Shown: in pieces, positions 1 through 10,904 of the stretch
Position numbering within the stretch: position 1 is the first letter of the stretch
How the letters are laid out: each line of letters starts with the position of its first letter
NCBI GenBank assembly: GCA_000149265.1
Contig: CH003266.1
Span: 1,479,503-1,543,502, forward strand
DNA from: Ciona savignyi
Lineage: Eukaryota; Chordata; Ascidiacea; Phlebobranchia; Cionidae
Direction of reading: 5' to 3'
Length of the DNA stretch: 64,000 nucleotides
Made by a program: the position numbers and the translations under genes
The notes under the pieces: model-generated
The model's input: only the letters and a program-made list of their open reading frames with translations
Database searches by the model: none
What the model was told of the DNA's origin: nothing

Positions 1-302
1 ATATATGCATTAAACTGTTAAAACGTAATTTGTATTGGTTTTTAATCTGTTATTTCTATTGTGGCAGGCGAGGAAATAAACAGGAAAGAATTACAACTTA
101 CACATAACAATTATTCTTACTTATTACCCATTCATATAACCTAGTTTGTCTGCTGTTATTTAATGAAGTGTTCTGTACAATTTAGAAAATTGTCATATTT
201 GTTTTATTTAATATTTATTCAACCTGATTTCTATGGATATGCTGATGGGTAACCTAGCCACATTAACATTCCTACATTATGATAAACTGTGAGGTTTGTT
301 AG

Positions 303-1627
303 ATAATTTATCACAGTTATTTGTTCCATTTGCAAACAGAGCACCACAGTTGAAGGTATCAGATGACCGGCGATCTGTTACTGGTGAAAAAGGTTATTCT
401 ATGATCCGGGCCTCACACTGCGTGAAGGAAGGGGGTTGGTATTATGAGGCAACAATCACTGACATGCCGGAAGGTTCTGCAACCAGGCTTGGGTGGTCTC
501 AAAAGCTCGGGAATCTGCAGGCCCCATTGGGTTATGACAAGTTTAGTTATTCTTGGAGAAGTAGAAAAGGAACAAGGTATATTCTGATTTCTTCATATGA
601 TTTTGGTAGGATAGTCATGTTTTTGCAAGTGAATGAAAAAACGAAAGTCTGATCTTCCATATTGTGGCGACATGTTTAGCGAAGCGTTAATAATGCCTTT
701 TTCATATTCCGTCTTTGCGTGTGTTGTTTGATCGCAGATAGGTCATTACAAAGTCGCCCGCGTAAACTACACAGTGCAGTACGCTACAATATCCTTATTT
801 TACTATCTTTCAAATCAGGTTCCACCAGAGCAAAGGCAAACATTACAGTGATGGATATAACAAGGGGGATATTTTGGGATTTTACTTTTACCTTCCACCC
901 TCCAAATCTTCCAAGACACTCGAGGATACTTGCAAGGACAATGCTCTTATTAAGTTCAAGAGTTTCTTTTATTTTGAGGAGAAGGTAAATATGCAGCATT
1001 TTGTTGACAAACTAAATTAGTATTTTGGGGTCGAACAAATTAGAAACGAAATTCTTAGATTTAAAAATCAATTTACTAGATTTCTGTATTATTGGGACAT
1101 TCCGTTAATCAGTAGGTTCACGTAATTTCTGCATACATTGTTAGGTTCAGGTAATTTTAAATACATTGTTACATCTTATAGAAGTTGCTTATGTTTCACT
1201 TAAGCCAATTATTACAGAAAATTATTTACTTCCTTGCCCAAAGATACTTTTATTAAAAACACAAGGTTTTTTCCAGTTTTTACAATTCCAGATCTCATTC
1301 CAAATAACTTGTATATTTTAGGATGAGGTTGATTTAACTGAGAAGTCATTAAAGCCAGCTAAAGGTGCATTTATGGAGTTCTTCAAAAACGGTAAATCAC
1401 AAGGCATAGCATGGAAGGACGAGATATTTTCTGGGACGTATTACCCTTGTCTATCCATCTACAAGGCAGCTACAGTAAAAGTAAATTTTGGACCGAAGTT
1501 CAAGTTCTATCCACCACGCACCCTTCCATACAAACCGATGAGCGATCGAGCTTACAGCACAATGATTGAATGTTGCGTATCTGACCTCCTGTATGCTGTA
1601 CAACTCGATGTAGATGGAGAAAAATAA
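303..1627 (+). CDS. ASH2L: ASH2L C-terminal SPRY domain, 3' part of gene
   Basis: Core subunit of the MLL/SET1 histone H3K4 methyltransferase complexes, acting in the nucleus. Three exons read in frame: about 303-576, 819-984 and 1322-1627 (stop at 1625-1627). The joins follow GT-AG and keep phase (576 ends after two bases of a codon, 819 completes it; 984/1322 is phase 0). Conserved SPRY blocks are visible: [84 protein letters not shown] and PMSD near the end. The order and spacing match vertebrate ASH2L. The N-terminal part (PHD/winged helix) lies left of the window; I could not place further exons in 1-300. The first exon's acceptor (near 302) is a best guess. The gene ends tail to tail with DOLK, 247 bp apart. 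Confidence 0.93.
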
Positions 1628-1874
1628 AAACAAGTTGTCGAAAGTTCATAATTGTCCAATTGTAATCTCATGGATAAAAATCTGTTGGCATGGATAAATG
1701 TTTTAAGAAAACAAGGTGACAGGAAAGTAGCACAGAACAGTAGTTGGTCCACTTTTAAAATTAAAAAAATACATCTTTGATATTACCATTATTACAAATA
1801 TTTTAAAAGCGATTATTGACATGGCAAAAAAACAGGTCCTTTCAAAAAAACGATGAATGGAAAGTTACGCATTT

Positions 1875-3323
1875 TCAAATTAAAAGCGAATACATTAAAA
1901 GAGGAAGTATCAGATTGTCTATTTCTTTGGTGAAAGCTTCTACGAATGACACTAGTACAGTGGCTAATACAATCTTCAACATTGGTGTATCCACTGCAAC
2001 TAAATCAAAATACAACAAAAAATAAATAGTTGCAACTTGGGAACAAATAGAGGCTATACACCCTTCGACTGTTTTGTTGGTGTGTGGGAATTTACGTTTC
2101 CCAAATTTTGAACCAATCACTGATGCAAATGCATCTCCAATTCCAACAGATAATACACCACTGTAGCTTGAAATGGGAGATCTCTTATTGGTTGTCATAT
2201 TTAGCCAAATTGGTAACGACAACCCGATGAATAAATACACAGGGGTGAGTATAAAGCCACCAGTATCCTGACTTCCAACAAACCCGCACAAAACCTTGTG
2301 TAAACCGTCACCCAATGGTTGCACTCTAAAAGCATCTACAACACACAGCATGGAAAAGAGAGAAACTCCTATGACGGAGCCAATGTAAAGCAGTGTAGGA
2401 TCGTAAATTAAACCAGGTATAAAAACTAATAAAATAAAAACATGAAAAAACTTGCGCTCGGCTGTCGTTGCAAGTGTTTTTGCATTTTTCGAAAACTTTA
2501 TAGTATACAGCAAACACAAACAAACTATAAAAACCCAATACAAAAGTATATATATCCGAAACGCTTTTGTGAACAGAGAATCTATAAGAAAGTAAATCAA
2601 GGGCATAGGCCCACATTGGCTATTAATTGTAAATGATACAATTACAGCACACAACACCACATAAAACAAGACATCTTTCAACATGGCATAACTGGAGACA
2701 AAAGAACATAAGCCAATATAGAACAAAAAGAATGCTAACACAACATTTGATAAACACAGTGAAAACGTGACCCAATTGAAATCATAATTTGTAACAAAAT
2801 CAACACTCTGTGCATTAAACAGCCACATAATTAGTTGGCTAATCACAATAACTTCACCTATTGATAAACTTCTTTTCCCTCCAAAAACTAGAATACAAAC
2901 CACATAGCCATATATAAGGCTACAATTTACACAATTGGTAAGTACATATAAGTAGGAATTAAAGTTAACTGACACCTCCAGCATTAAGGCAAAAAAAATT
3001 AAAAATTTGAAGATAGCTTTAAGGTTTGCAATGATGCAAAATAAACATAATGTGCATATTGACAAGGTTACGGATAAATGGGCGATTTCAGGGTTAGTAG
3101 TTGTTCTGCATATTATTAATGGCACTACAAAACAACCATAAAATAAAACGGAGTCAGCGCCGTTTCTAACATAGCGTTCCAAAAACACTGCTTCAGCATG
3201 TACAAAGTGCAGTGATACACAAACACAAGCAATAACAGCAAATTTGGAATATAAAGCTTCATCAATCTTCAAGTCCGTGTTGAGATTCCAGACAGCAATC
3301 AAAGCGTGAAGGTAAATCTCCAT
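1875..3323 (-). CDS. DOLK: Dolichol kinase, single exon
   Basis: CTP-dependent ER membrane kinase making dolichyl phosphate, the lipid carrier for N-glycans, O-mannose and GPI anchors. The uninterrupted reading frame encodes many hydrophobic segments along its whole length. The catalytic/CTP-binding region near the C-terminus shows GVLSVGIGDAFASVIGSKFG followed by KRKFPHTNKTVEG, the hallmark of the dolichol kinase/phosphatidate cytidylyltransferase group. A second family block, KRSLSIGEV, lies mid-protein. Vertebrate DOLK is also intronless and about 538 residues; here the first ATG (3321-3323) gives 482 residues. The frame stays open upstream to about 3401 without another ATG, so a short 5' exon joined near 3388 (AG in a CCAAG context) could add residues. 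Start is therefore uncertain; identity is firm. Confidence 0.9.
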   Translation of the reverse strand: MEIYLHALIAVWNLNTDLKIDEALYSKFAVIACVCVSLHFVHAEAVFLERYVRNGADSVLFYGCFVVPLIICRTTTNPEIAHLSVTLSICTLCLFCIIANLKAIFKFLIFFALMLEVSVNFNSYLYVLTNCVNCSLIYGYVVCILVFGGKRSLSIGEVIVISQLIMWLFNAQSVDFVTNYDFNWVTFSLCLSNVVLAFFLFYIGLCSFVSSYAMLKDVLFYVVLCAVIVSFTINSQCGPMPLIYFLIDSLFTKAFRIYILLYWVFIVCLCLLYTIKFSKNAKTLATTAERKFFHVFILLVFIPGLIYDPTLLYIGSVIGVSLFSMLCVVDAFRVQPLGDGLHKVLCGFVGSQDTGGFILTPVYLFIGLSLPIWLNMTTNKRSPISSYSGVLSVGIGDAFASVIGSKFGKRKFPHTNKTVEGCIASICSQVATIYFLLYFDLVAVDTPMLKIVLATVLVSFVEAFTKEIDNLILPLLMYSLLI

Positions 3324-3401
3324 TCTTGCAATTCGATAAATAACGTAAACCAACAAAACGATTTCTCGAAGATTTGTTGACAAATCTTGGAATGTACTTA
3401 A

Positions 3402-4225
3402 TCACTTACATTTTAAACACATAAGAACATAATGTTAAATTATATTTCCATGCTGGTAATAAACCTTTATGATAAAAATTAATTACCATTACTTTTTAAA
3501 ACTAGGTAAAGAACTTAAGCTATTGTGGTTCTCTAATAATAAAAAAAATATCAGTAGTTATTGGCACAATCTATAACTAACATGTGTGCTTCTAATAGTG
3601 TAATTAAAGTGCATAACCGTAAAACAAATAAGGGAAGTTCCCTAAAATACGAAATACTTTGTTTTGGGGGTAATGATATTATACACACCGTTGATTTTAA
3701 TATTAAAATACGAATTTACGGACTACAATGTGTCGGACCAGCTACTTTTAGCCTTTTAGGAGGTCTTGTAGCATATCGTATACAAATATTAGATTATATT
3801 ATTCCATGTTTTAAGTATTTTTATGTTTTAAACGTCGCTTTTTGTGTTTGATGTTTTTCTCACGTGTTTTATTATTTTTACGTAATTATCACCTTGTACG
3901 GCTCTTTGTATTTCCTCTGATTTAAATCATTAACATAGTTTTACCACCTAATTCCCCACAGTTAGTCAAACGTGCAGATGTGAAACATCTCGCACGTAAA
4001 CTTCTCGCACCTTTTAAATTCCCTATATAATCTGGAAATTTGAATAGTATAATATAACCTACCTCAACTTAAGTAACTTGCGCCAGACTATATGATTCGC
4101 ATTTAGAATATGTAACCTGCATCACAAGTATTTAAAGACGTAAAATACAATTATACTAAACAAGGAATCAGATTTTGGAATTGAGAAGAGATTAAGCAAC
4201 GAAGAAATATTGGCCACTATAATTA
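3402..4225. other. Intergenic, AT-rich
   Basis: Upstream flank of DOLK. An open frame at 3561-3851 on the plus strand has no recognisable domain, no splice context and AT-rich codons, so I do not call it a gene. Nothing else is supported. Confidence 0.6.
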
Positions 4226-4418
4226 TTAGTGGGTGTTCTGTGGAGAATAGACTTTCCGCTGCGCAGCTCGCGAAAGACCGTTAGGCAGCCAGCCTAAACA
4301 AGCTCAGCTAACGCCCCGGTCACTAAACAACAAAGGAAAGCGCGAGCCCATAGTCTTACTAGCCGGGGTCCACGTTCCAAAATCCGCTGCTGCTTTACTA
4401 ACAGCAGATCCCCACTAA
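4226..4418. repeat. GC-richer structured block with imperfect terminal inverted repeats
   Basis: A 193-bp island, clearly richer in GC than its flanks. The ends read TTAGTGGGTGTTCTG and, inverted, TTAGTGGGGATCTG. Inside are pairing arms GCTCGCG (4266-4272) with CGCGAGC (4341-4347), CCCCGG (about 4314-4319) with CCGGGG (about 4363-4368), and a CTGCTG/CAGCAG hairpin (about 4387-4407). The first two helices would cross, as in a pseudoknot. It could be a small MITE or a structured RNA; no T-run terminator follows it on either strand. Confidence 0.4.
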
Positions 4419-4668
4419 CTAAAAAAACAAAGACTTTTCAAGGTTTCAACAAATATGCTTTTCCTAATAGGTTAAGTTTTTAAAGATTGATTGAATACGC
4501 TACGTTTTATAATACTGTATAGGTAACATACAATTCGTATTTTATCCCCATGAAAAAAACTTTGGCTGAAAGGTGACGCACTAATCCACCAAGCTACTCA
4601 GTCAAAAGATTAAATTGGAAACAACACCATCGTGGATACAGCTAGTAATAAACTTAACGGTTTATAAT

Positions 4669-5505
4669 TAGGGCTGCAATGATATATCAATAATCGCGAT
4701 ACTATCAATACCAGAGTAAATTAAAGGGATGTCTATTAATTTTAATCTAAACTATTCAACGACGATATACTAATAAACGTGTATCGCGATTATCTTACCG
4801 CAAACGCATTTTTTTACCAAGTTTTTTTTTCTAAAAAAGCGCCTTGAGTATTGGTAAAAATAGCGTTTATGCACTCCCCATCGCATTGTTGTATCGAAGA
4901 CACTTAGCAACACTTATTGTCATGTAATGATTACAATAAGCCGTAGTCCTACGCCTATCATTTACACATACCCTATTACGGCCATGGTACCATACATTTC
5001 GATTTATACAAGCAAACTTTTCTTACTAACAAATTTGTATAACTTAAGCTGTATTACGTAATAAAAAAAATAAAATTTAACTTGTGATTGGTTGTTTATA
5101 ATACGTTAGAAATCAAACAATTAACGTGTAAATGAGGTTGTGTGTAGTTGAAGTTATAAAAAAAACTTAACGAACGCAATATTAAGGAAGTACGCTTATC
5201 TGGGTGTGGCAAACTTTTCGTTTCTGACTTAAATACATGGCCTATTTCTTCACAGTAGGTATAAAGCGTGGGTATGTTTTACACATCGGGTTGTAAGATT
5301 ATTGCAATAATTAGAAATAATGTTAATTTCATTTAAAATCCTTATTTAAAGACAAACTCTAGTTTTGTTGTCATCAAGAAACTCATTTCAGCACGTTAAA
5401 GACGTTTAGTTTAGATTTAGGGAAATCCCCATATTTTCTAACGATAATCGTGATATCTTGACCCGCGATTTTCGATCGTTCTTTACAAGTATCGTTGCAG
5501 CCCTA
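4669..5505. mobile_element. hAT-like non-autonomous element
   Basis: Terminal inverted repeats start TAGGGCTGCAA and end TTGCAGCCCTA. The flanking 8 bp are TTTATAAT (4661-4668) and TTTATAGT (5506-5513), a 7/8 match and the 8-bp duplication typical of hAT. The 837-bp interior is AT-rich with no coding frame. Confidence 0.75.
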
Positions 5506-5953
5506 TTTATAGTTGTAGTATGTCGTTCAATAATCGTTAGTCTAAATTGGTTTGTAAAGTTCACCGCATATAACAGTCGTCAATTTGCATATAATCTGTT
5601 AATTCGCATTATGTACATATGACTGTTGTGCATTCCACAAGAACAATCTTACACCATAAGTAGGCCAAGGCTACGTGCAAGAGTCTGATGCATTGAAAAA
5701 ATTATAATGAAACACCTCCACACTTTAAAGCGTACTGCAAAACCTATGTTAACCCGGTTGCTGGGAGTGGTATTTCGACAAACGCCTGAGTTATAAGAAA
5801 AAAAAAACTTATTTATTTCATGAATATTCGCCTTATAGGTCAGATATTTGTTTTATGCTGGTAAGTGAGAAAGGGGTTCCTTCGAAATATAATATTTTGT
5901 TTTATCGTTCCAAGGTTTCGATTATGGTATCATTTGTTACATTAAAATCACTA

Positions 5954-6120
5954 GAAACGCTATATGTGTGTGGAGCCCTTGACGTTTGACGCTGTTGAGC
6001 CACTTCTCTCGACTTGCGTTTGTCTGGCGCGAGTGTGTGCATGACCCGACGCAAGGAGTTTTACGGCAGACGCGAGGTTTTGACGCGAAACGCTATATGT
6101 GCGTGGAGCCCTTTAGACGT
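5954..6120 (+). repeat. 33-bp direct repeat, 133 bp apart
   Basis: The segment starting GAAACGCTATATGTG at 5954 recurs at 6087 with few differences, running through TGGAGCCCTT and GACGT in both. The spacer is unusually GC-rich for this region. Confidence 0.6.
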
Positions 6121-6627
6121 AACAATTTCATTGTTATCGCGAATTACGCAAATTTCTGCCTCAACATTTGGGAGTTTTTTGAAGTAAACAGTTTTCATAA
6201 TTTCCGCAGTTAATTTGACTTGTGCCATGTGTTTTAATATTGATTTCCAATATGCATTTTAGTGTAGTTTACGAGTTAAAGTAGCCTAATATGTAAAATA
6301 TTTTAAAAACCGCACAATTTGGTATTAAATTGACGTAAAATACAAAACATACAAAGTTTAAGTTGTAAGAACGTTTTGATATGGCTGGAGTTGCGCGTTT
6401 TAGTAACGAGAAGTCCTGTTGTTATACGTCTGGTATATTAGGCGGCGCAAAAAGATCAGTCACGGTAATCCTTCGGCCACACTACTGTATCTGAATATAT
6501 TATTTAAATTTTATAGTGTAGGTTTTTAATTAAATAGTGTGACTATATCTAAAGTTTTTGACATTCACCAGTCAACCTGGTCAAAGGATACAGCCACACA
6601 ATCGGTAGTCAGGCAGTTGCTTATGTT

Positions 6628-6810
6628 GGGATAAACATGAATATCCTAACCATTCTCCGGTTGGGATATTCATGTTTATCCCAGTGAAAAGGAAAACATT
6701 TCTTCGATTTAGTTGAACCCATTAATCCACTGGGTTAGGGTAATGTCCGTTAAGTTCCATGCCCTAGGACACAACCGACTAGCTGGCGACCAGTCGAATC
6801 TGCAACTTTT
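6628..6810. mobile_element. Two SINE-A remnants in tail-to-tail inverted arrangement
   Basis: A plus-strand 3' end (GGGATAAACATGAATATCC, 6628-6647) faces a minus-strand copy starting with its inverse at about 6662 and running to about 6810 with an internal deletion. Together they form a near-perfect palindrome with an 8-15 bp spacer. Confidence 0.7.
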
Positions 6811-7223
6811 TGGTTGAATTATCTGTCAGACTGAAGGTTTGTCGATTGTTGTAAGCCAAGGCAAGATACTTCAATGACTTCGTCTAAACCTAGTGTTTAA
6901 CAGGTTAAAAATAAAAATCATAGTCATGTCTAATAGTATTAAACACATCGCAATACCTCTGGTATTCCGATTGTATTCGTTACAAATTTATACCAGTTTA
7001 TTCACTTTTTATTATTCCACGAACGAAAAACGTACCAAACTTAACCTGGTGCTTATTTGTTTGGGTAAAATTTAATGCCTGTGTATTGCAACACGCTAAT
7101 TTAAAAGCACAACTATCAAGGCAACATTTGGACAAAACTTTTAATTTGCATCATTAGACATTGCACCTCACCCAAAACACAAGCTTCAGTCTATATATGT
7201 CGGTATCGTGTATTGAACAAAGG

Positions 7224-8890
7224 TTAGGATTTTGCAGATTTTTCTTTTTGTTCCCGTTTTCGTTTTTCTTCTGCATTTGCGATAACTTCAGGTGCCTTGT
7301 GACTGGTATCCTTTACGTGATGCTGAGCGGATTCCTTTTTCGATCGCCCTAAGTGATGTCGATTTTTACATTTTTGTAGATACTGTAAAAACCTCTATTT
7401 CACCACCATGGCGCTCTATTTTTCAACTCTTCCTTAAAAGTGGCGTTTTATGAGAGGTGGCATTCAAATAGAGGTTTTACAGTAATACAGAATTTGGAAA
7501 AATATGAATAGGATAAAATAATAAGAAATAACTCCTGTACGTGTTACCACGTATGCGGCATTACCCATAAACAATTCCCCATATATCCTTAGTTACTAAA
7601 GCTATTGCAGTGTACTAAATATGATTAGATTCATTTTTGTTTAACCCAACAAACAAGCAGAATAAAGAAAGGACATTTTGTTTGACAAAAAGGCGTTAAA
7701 CGATTAGTCTGCTGATTTTGATTCCACCAGGTTTGCTTGACAGTCCTTACATAAAAATGGTTATGGCTTAGTCATGTGTAGTTTTATACACCCAGGGTAA
7801 TGTAACAAATAGAAGGAAATAAAATTTGTGAAAACAATAAAATAGGGAGTTTTTGCATTAGTCCACATTTTAACTTAACACTGACTGACACTTATTTGCA
7901 CTCCTTTATGGTGTGATTAACACTGAGACAGCAATATTCGAGACCGAAACAGTTGTAGTAAACATAGAGGCATGTGAGGGACCTTCCCAAACAATTATTG
8001 TAATACTTTTACTTATAAATAATACAATATTTATGCTTTGTTAATTGTGGTGAAGTGGTTTTGACTTGCAGACTTGAAGTGGTTTTTTGGGTTTGAATCA
8101 TAAGATTACCTCCACCTACTGTTGGATTACCAGAGTTATTGCAGCTTGACTATTGAGTCGTTCTTTCAGGTTAGGTTTAAATGTTCTTTAATTGCCTTGA
8201 ATGAGCAAACAGCTGACTAATCCTTTAGCTAATCGATCCATCAACCTTTTGGCTAATAGCCAACTCTCTAACCGACTGATGTATATACGGACATGCAAGT
8301 TTTAAAATTAATCACTGTTCCACATACTGGGATAAAGGCAAGTATAAGTATCCGTATTGCCTCCCTAAAGTATCCAGTATTATTTAATGTTCATCTTGTT
8401 TTAAAAAAAGATGATGTTGACCAGTTTTATTTTGAGAAAATTGTTAAAATATATTGCGGAAACAACACTTGACTCAAGTCATTTCAGTGGACAGTGATGT
8501 GTCTGTGGTCCAGTATAGAAAGCATGTCATACATCCTTTAAAAGATAACAAAAGTGCATACCAATTTTCAAAACAAAATTGGTAAAAAAATAAACATCAT
8601 TATGTGAAAAAAAAATTTAAAAAATGTTACGTACATGAACATTTTCAAGGTTGCGTGCACGGTCTAAAACTGCCGAACTTTCCCAACTGGCTTGTGATTT
8701 AAGTAAAACCACTTAAACAATGACTTTATATTCTAGTCATTCAAACATTTATGTCATATCATTGTAAAAAGTGTCCGATAGATTATTTAAACTTTCAAAT
8801 ATTTTTACCTTTTCCACCATGGCCGGTTAACTTATCTTGTTCATAGTTGTAATGTTCATATTCATCCTCTTTGTAACCTTGGGCTGACAT
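7224..8890 (-). CDS. NUPR1: NUPR1-like nuclear protein, two exons
   Basis: Small, highly charged, disordered nuclear stress/chromatin protein family. Exon 1 is 8809-8890, starting with ATG at 8888-8890 and ending at a GTAAAAAT donor. Exon 2 is 7224-7348, after a CACTTAG acceptor, ending TAA. The phases match (one base plus two). The 68-residue product opens with MSAQGYKEDEYEHYNYEQDK, followed by LTGHGGKGRSKKE. This matches the DEY-HYN-D-DK, GH-GK-RSKKE pattern I know from insect and vertebrate NUPR proteins. The C-terminal half is lysine/glutamate-rich and less conserved: the usual NH-DPSGH-RK block is not obvious. The 1460-bp intron carries a small MITE. The identification rests mainly on the N-terminal half. 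Confidence 0.68.
7383..7482. mobile_element. Small TA-flanked MITE (Tc1/mariner-type)
   Basis: A 100-bp palindrome-like unit with ends CTGTAAAAACCTCTATTT and AAATAGAGGTTTTACAG, bounded by TA at 7381-7382 and 7483-7484. It lies in the intron of the NUPR1-like gene. Confidence 0.75.
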
Positions 8891-9183
8891 TTTAATGCTT
8901 GGGATTCTATATTATTCCACCTGTAACCATTTAATTCAGGTCTTTTAAGTTACACTTGTATGCACATGACAAATCATGAAACTGGGTAAAATAAAGATTT
9001 CTGTCCAGAATTACTACTTTGACTTTATAGCAGTGGGCACACTTTTTGAATCCAGGGCCAAAATTTTTTCATTCCCAGACTGGCAGGCCAAGTGATTGGG
9101 TCGCTACTTACATATAGTTTGACATTGTTAAAAAACATTAAAATAAAAATTACTGGTTAAAACCGAAATCTATGTGTTTTATC

Positions 9184-9477
9184 GTCCGGCCCGATGGTCT
9201 AGCGGTTAAGTGCGTCGCCTTTCAATCGAAAGGTTGCAGGTGCGAAACTGGTCGCTAGCTAGTCGGTTGTGTCCTTGGGCAAGGCACTTTACGGACATTG
9301 CCTGAACCCAGCGGATTAATGGGTTCTACCAAATTGAAGGAACGTGTCTATCATATACAACACACTGCAAGAGCTCCGGTAACCCGACGATGGGCGCGAG
9401 GTGATCTGACGATTGCCCGTGTGATAACCCCCTAGGTTTTCCCATTCACGGGGATAAACATGAATATCCTGTCCTAT
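9184..9477 (+). mobile_element. SINE-A copy, near full length
   Basis: tRNA-derived SINE: A-box-like segment at the head (GGTCTAGCGG), B-box-like GGTTGCAGGTGCGAAAC, then a 200-bp body ending GGATAAACATGAATATCC. This is one of the most intact copies and serves as the reference for the family here. Confidence 0.9.
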
Positions 9478-9501
9478 GTTGCATCAAGGAATGTACAGGA
9501 C

Positions 9502-9685
9502 AACACTAAAAGCAGGGAATTAGGTAAACTGCACACTAAAAGAAACTAATTTAAACTCTGCACTAAACACTAACCTTAACTCCAGAACTAACCTTAACTC
9601 CAACCCCAAGTTTAAAACTAACTCTAATGTCATAATCTTGATTTTAGTGTGCAGTTTTCCTCCTTCCCGCTTTCACTCTTAATTA
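9502..9685. mobile_element. MULE-like MITE, one copy
   Basis: Ends carry AACTGCACACTAAAA in inverted orientation, flanked by G-rich and C-rich tracts. The core (AACCTTAACTCCAGAACTAA and similar) is shared with copies at 34327-34549 and 53060-55155. Confidence 0.6.
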
Positions 9686-9840
9686 TTCCCAACAGACAAA
9701 CATAGCTGTGAGCTGTGACATCCTAATTTATCTGTGACATTGCCGTTTAGTCTTGCAACATGTCAATAACATCCGGCTGGCCAAAATAAATGCTGGCAGG
9801 TTGGATTTGGCCTGCGGACCATAGTTTGTCTGCTTGGCTG

Positions 9841-10040
9841 CCTCTAAATACTACAGGACCGCTTGGATCACTTAGATTGTTATGGAAAGTAATTCTAACC
9901 CTGTCTAAAACACTAATCTCAACCCCAGAACTAACTTTAACCCCAACCCTAACATTATTATCATGGCTATTGTAATTTCGAAGTATAGTAAGCGATCCAA
10001 GCGATTTAAGCGCTCCAAGCGGTCCTGTAGTATTTAGAGA
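9841..10040. mobile_element. MITE with long target duplication, copy 1
   Basis: Inverted ends CTCTAAATACTACAGGACCG and CGGTCCTGTAGTATTTAGAG. Flanks share GTCTGCTT on both sides. It inserted at the right terminus of the hAT-like element 9031-9832. Confidence 0.75.
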
Positions 10041-10420
10041 TACCGTGTCTGCTTTATAATATCAACCTCTTTTCACTTCTTATATTGTTTATTAGCCATT
10101 AACATACTAATGACTTTTGCAATAATTCTGACTTGTAAAACAAAAAAATAAAGCTTTCAAGCAGTAAGTAATCTATAGCTTTTGCTCAGTTTAGCTAACT
10201 GACTTAAATAGTCTTACCAATATTAAGCTAAAGTCGCTTACACTTCTAAACTTTAAAGACAACAAATAATTTTGACACCATAAATACGTATTTAGAAGCA
10301 CACCAATTATAAACAACGATATCGCATTCTATTGCACTTATAAGTAGGTTACGTGTTTTATTGCATAAATAATCATTTGGTCGAGTGCTAATAAAAAGAA
10401 ATAAAATTTATTACCTGGGA

Positions 10421-10560
10421 TACCGATGTACTCGTGGCAACTGAATAAGGCTAATTCTTGCCGTTGAATCAGATGACACAAAGTCTCGGTCATCAACGCG
10501 TGTCGATAATCGGTGTGAAAAGTTGTTTAATAACACGAAATGTGTTTTAATGGACTACAC
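10421..10560 (-). other. Candidate 5' non-coding exon of the NUPR1-like gene
   Basis: On the minus strand a segment ends at a good donor (CCCAG then GTAATAA) and lacks a start codon. The NUPR1-like coding exon begins shortly after an acceptor-like AATATAG (about 8905). A 5' exon here would make that gene divergent from RPC7. This is inference; an unrelated coding exon is also possible, since a 47-codon frame is open. Confidence 0.25.
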
Positions 10561-10754
10561 ACACGTAAATAAGTAGATAATCACTCAATTTAAAAAAATG
10601 CCACAATTGCTGAAGAATAAGAATATATACCGCTCCATCGATTATACCTATGCAGCCAATAATAATATTCCATTAGAATTATTTATTAGCCCAATGATTT
10701 TTTTATAACTATTTTTTAAGAGCCAAAAAGCCATGTTATTCAATGGTATAATTG

Positions 10755-10762
10755 TGACGTCA
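10755..10762. promoter_or_regulatory. CRE/ATF palindrome upstream of RPC7
   Basis: A perfect TGACGTCA lies about 143 bp before the RPC7 start codon, between RPC7 and the candidate divergent exon. CREB/ATF binding is the known role of this palindrome; use here is inferred from position. Confidence 0.45.
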
Positions 10763-10904
10763 TAATTACATATTTGTTTTATTGTAGGGAAACCCCCGTA
10801 ACTCACATTTATTTTAACATTTAAAATCTCGCTAAGTTTCCTAAATTTTGCCTCAGCGTTTACTGGAAAAGAAGTTTTGTGTTTCTGAAACGACAAACAC
10901 GAAA

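Larger units (their letters stand above)
5506..7223. other. Intergenic repeat-rich stretch
   Basis: Contains the direct repeat at 5954-6120 and the SINE palindrome near 6628-6810, listed separately. The open frame at 5986-6213 spans the direct repeat and has no protein-like features. No gene supported. Confidence 0.5.
9031..9832. mobile_element. Decayed hAT-like element hosting other insertions
   Basis: Left end CAGTGGGCACAC; the right end, inverted, reads CAGACAAACTATGG then GTCCGCAGGCCAAATC, typical of hobo/hAT termini. The target duplication is CTTTATAG (9023-9030) and CTTTATAA (10052-10059). The right copy is displaced because another MITE inserted exactly at this edge. A SINE-A and a MULE-like MITE lie inside. 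Confidence 0.65.

Noticed and set aside
1-300. Further upstream ASH2L exon near 68
   Set aside because: A TGTGGCAG acceptor-like site exists, but no frame with ASH2L similarity follows it.
3561-3851. 96-codon open frame
   Set aside because: AT-driven, no domain, no splice context.
5986-6213. 75-codon open frame
   Set aside because: Spans a direct repeat and changes composition halfway; no protein features.
9186-9260. tRNA gene at the head of SINE-A
   Set aside because: The head is repeated about 25 times with the same 200-bp body; no independent tRNA fold is convincing.
9900-9960. Telomere-like repeats (AACCCTAAC)
   Set aside because: Only a few units inside a MITE core; no array.
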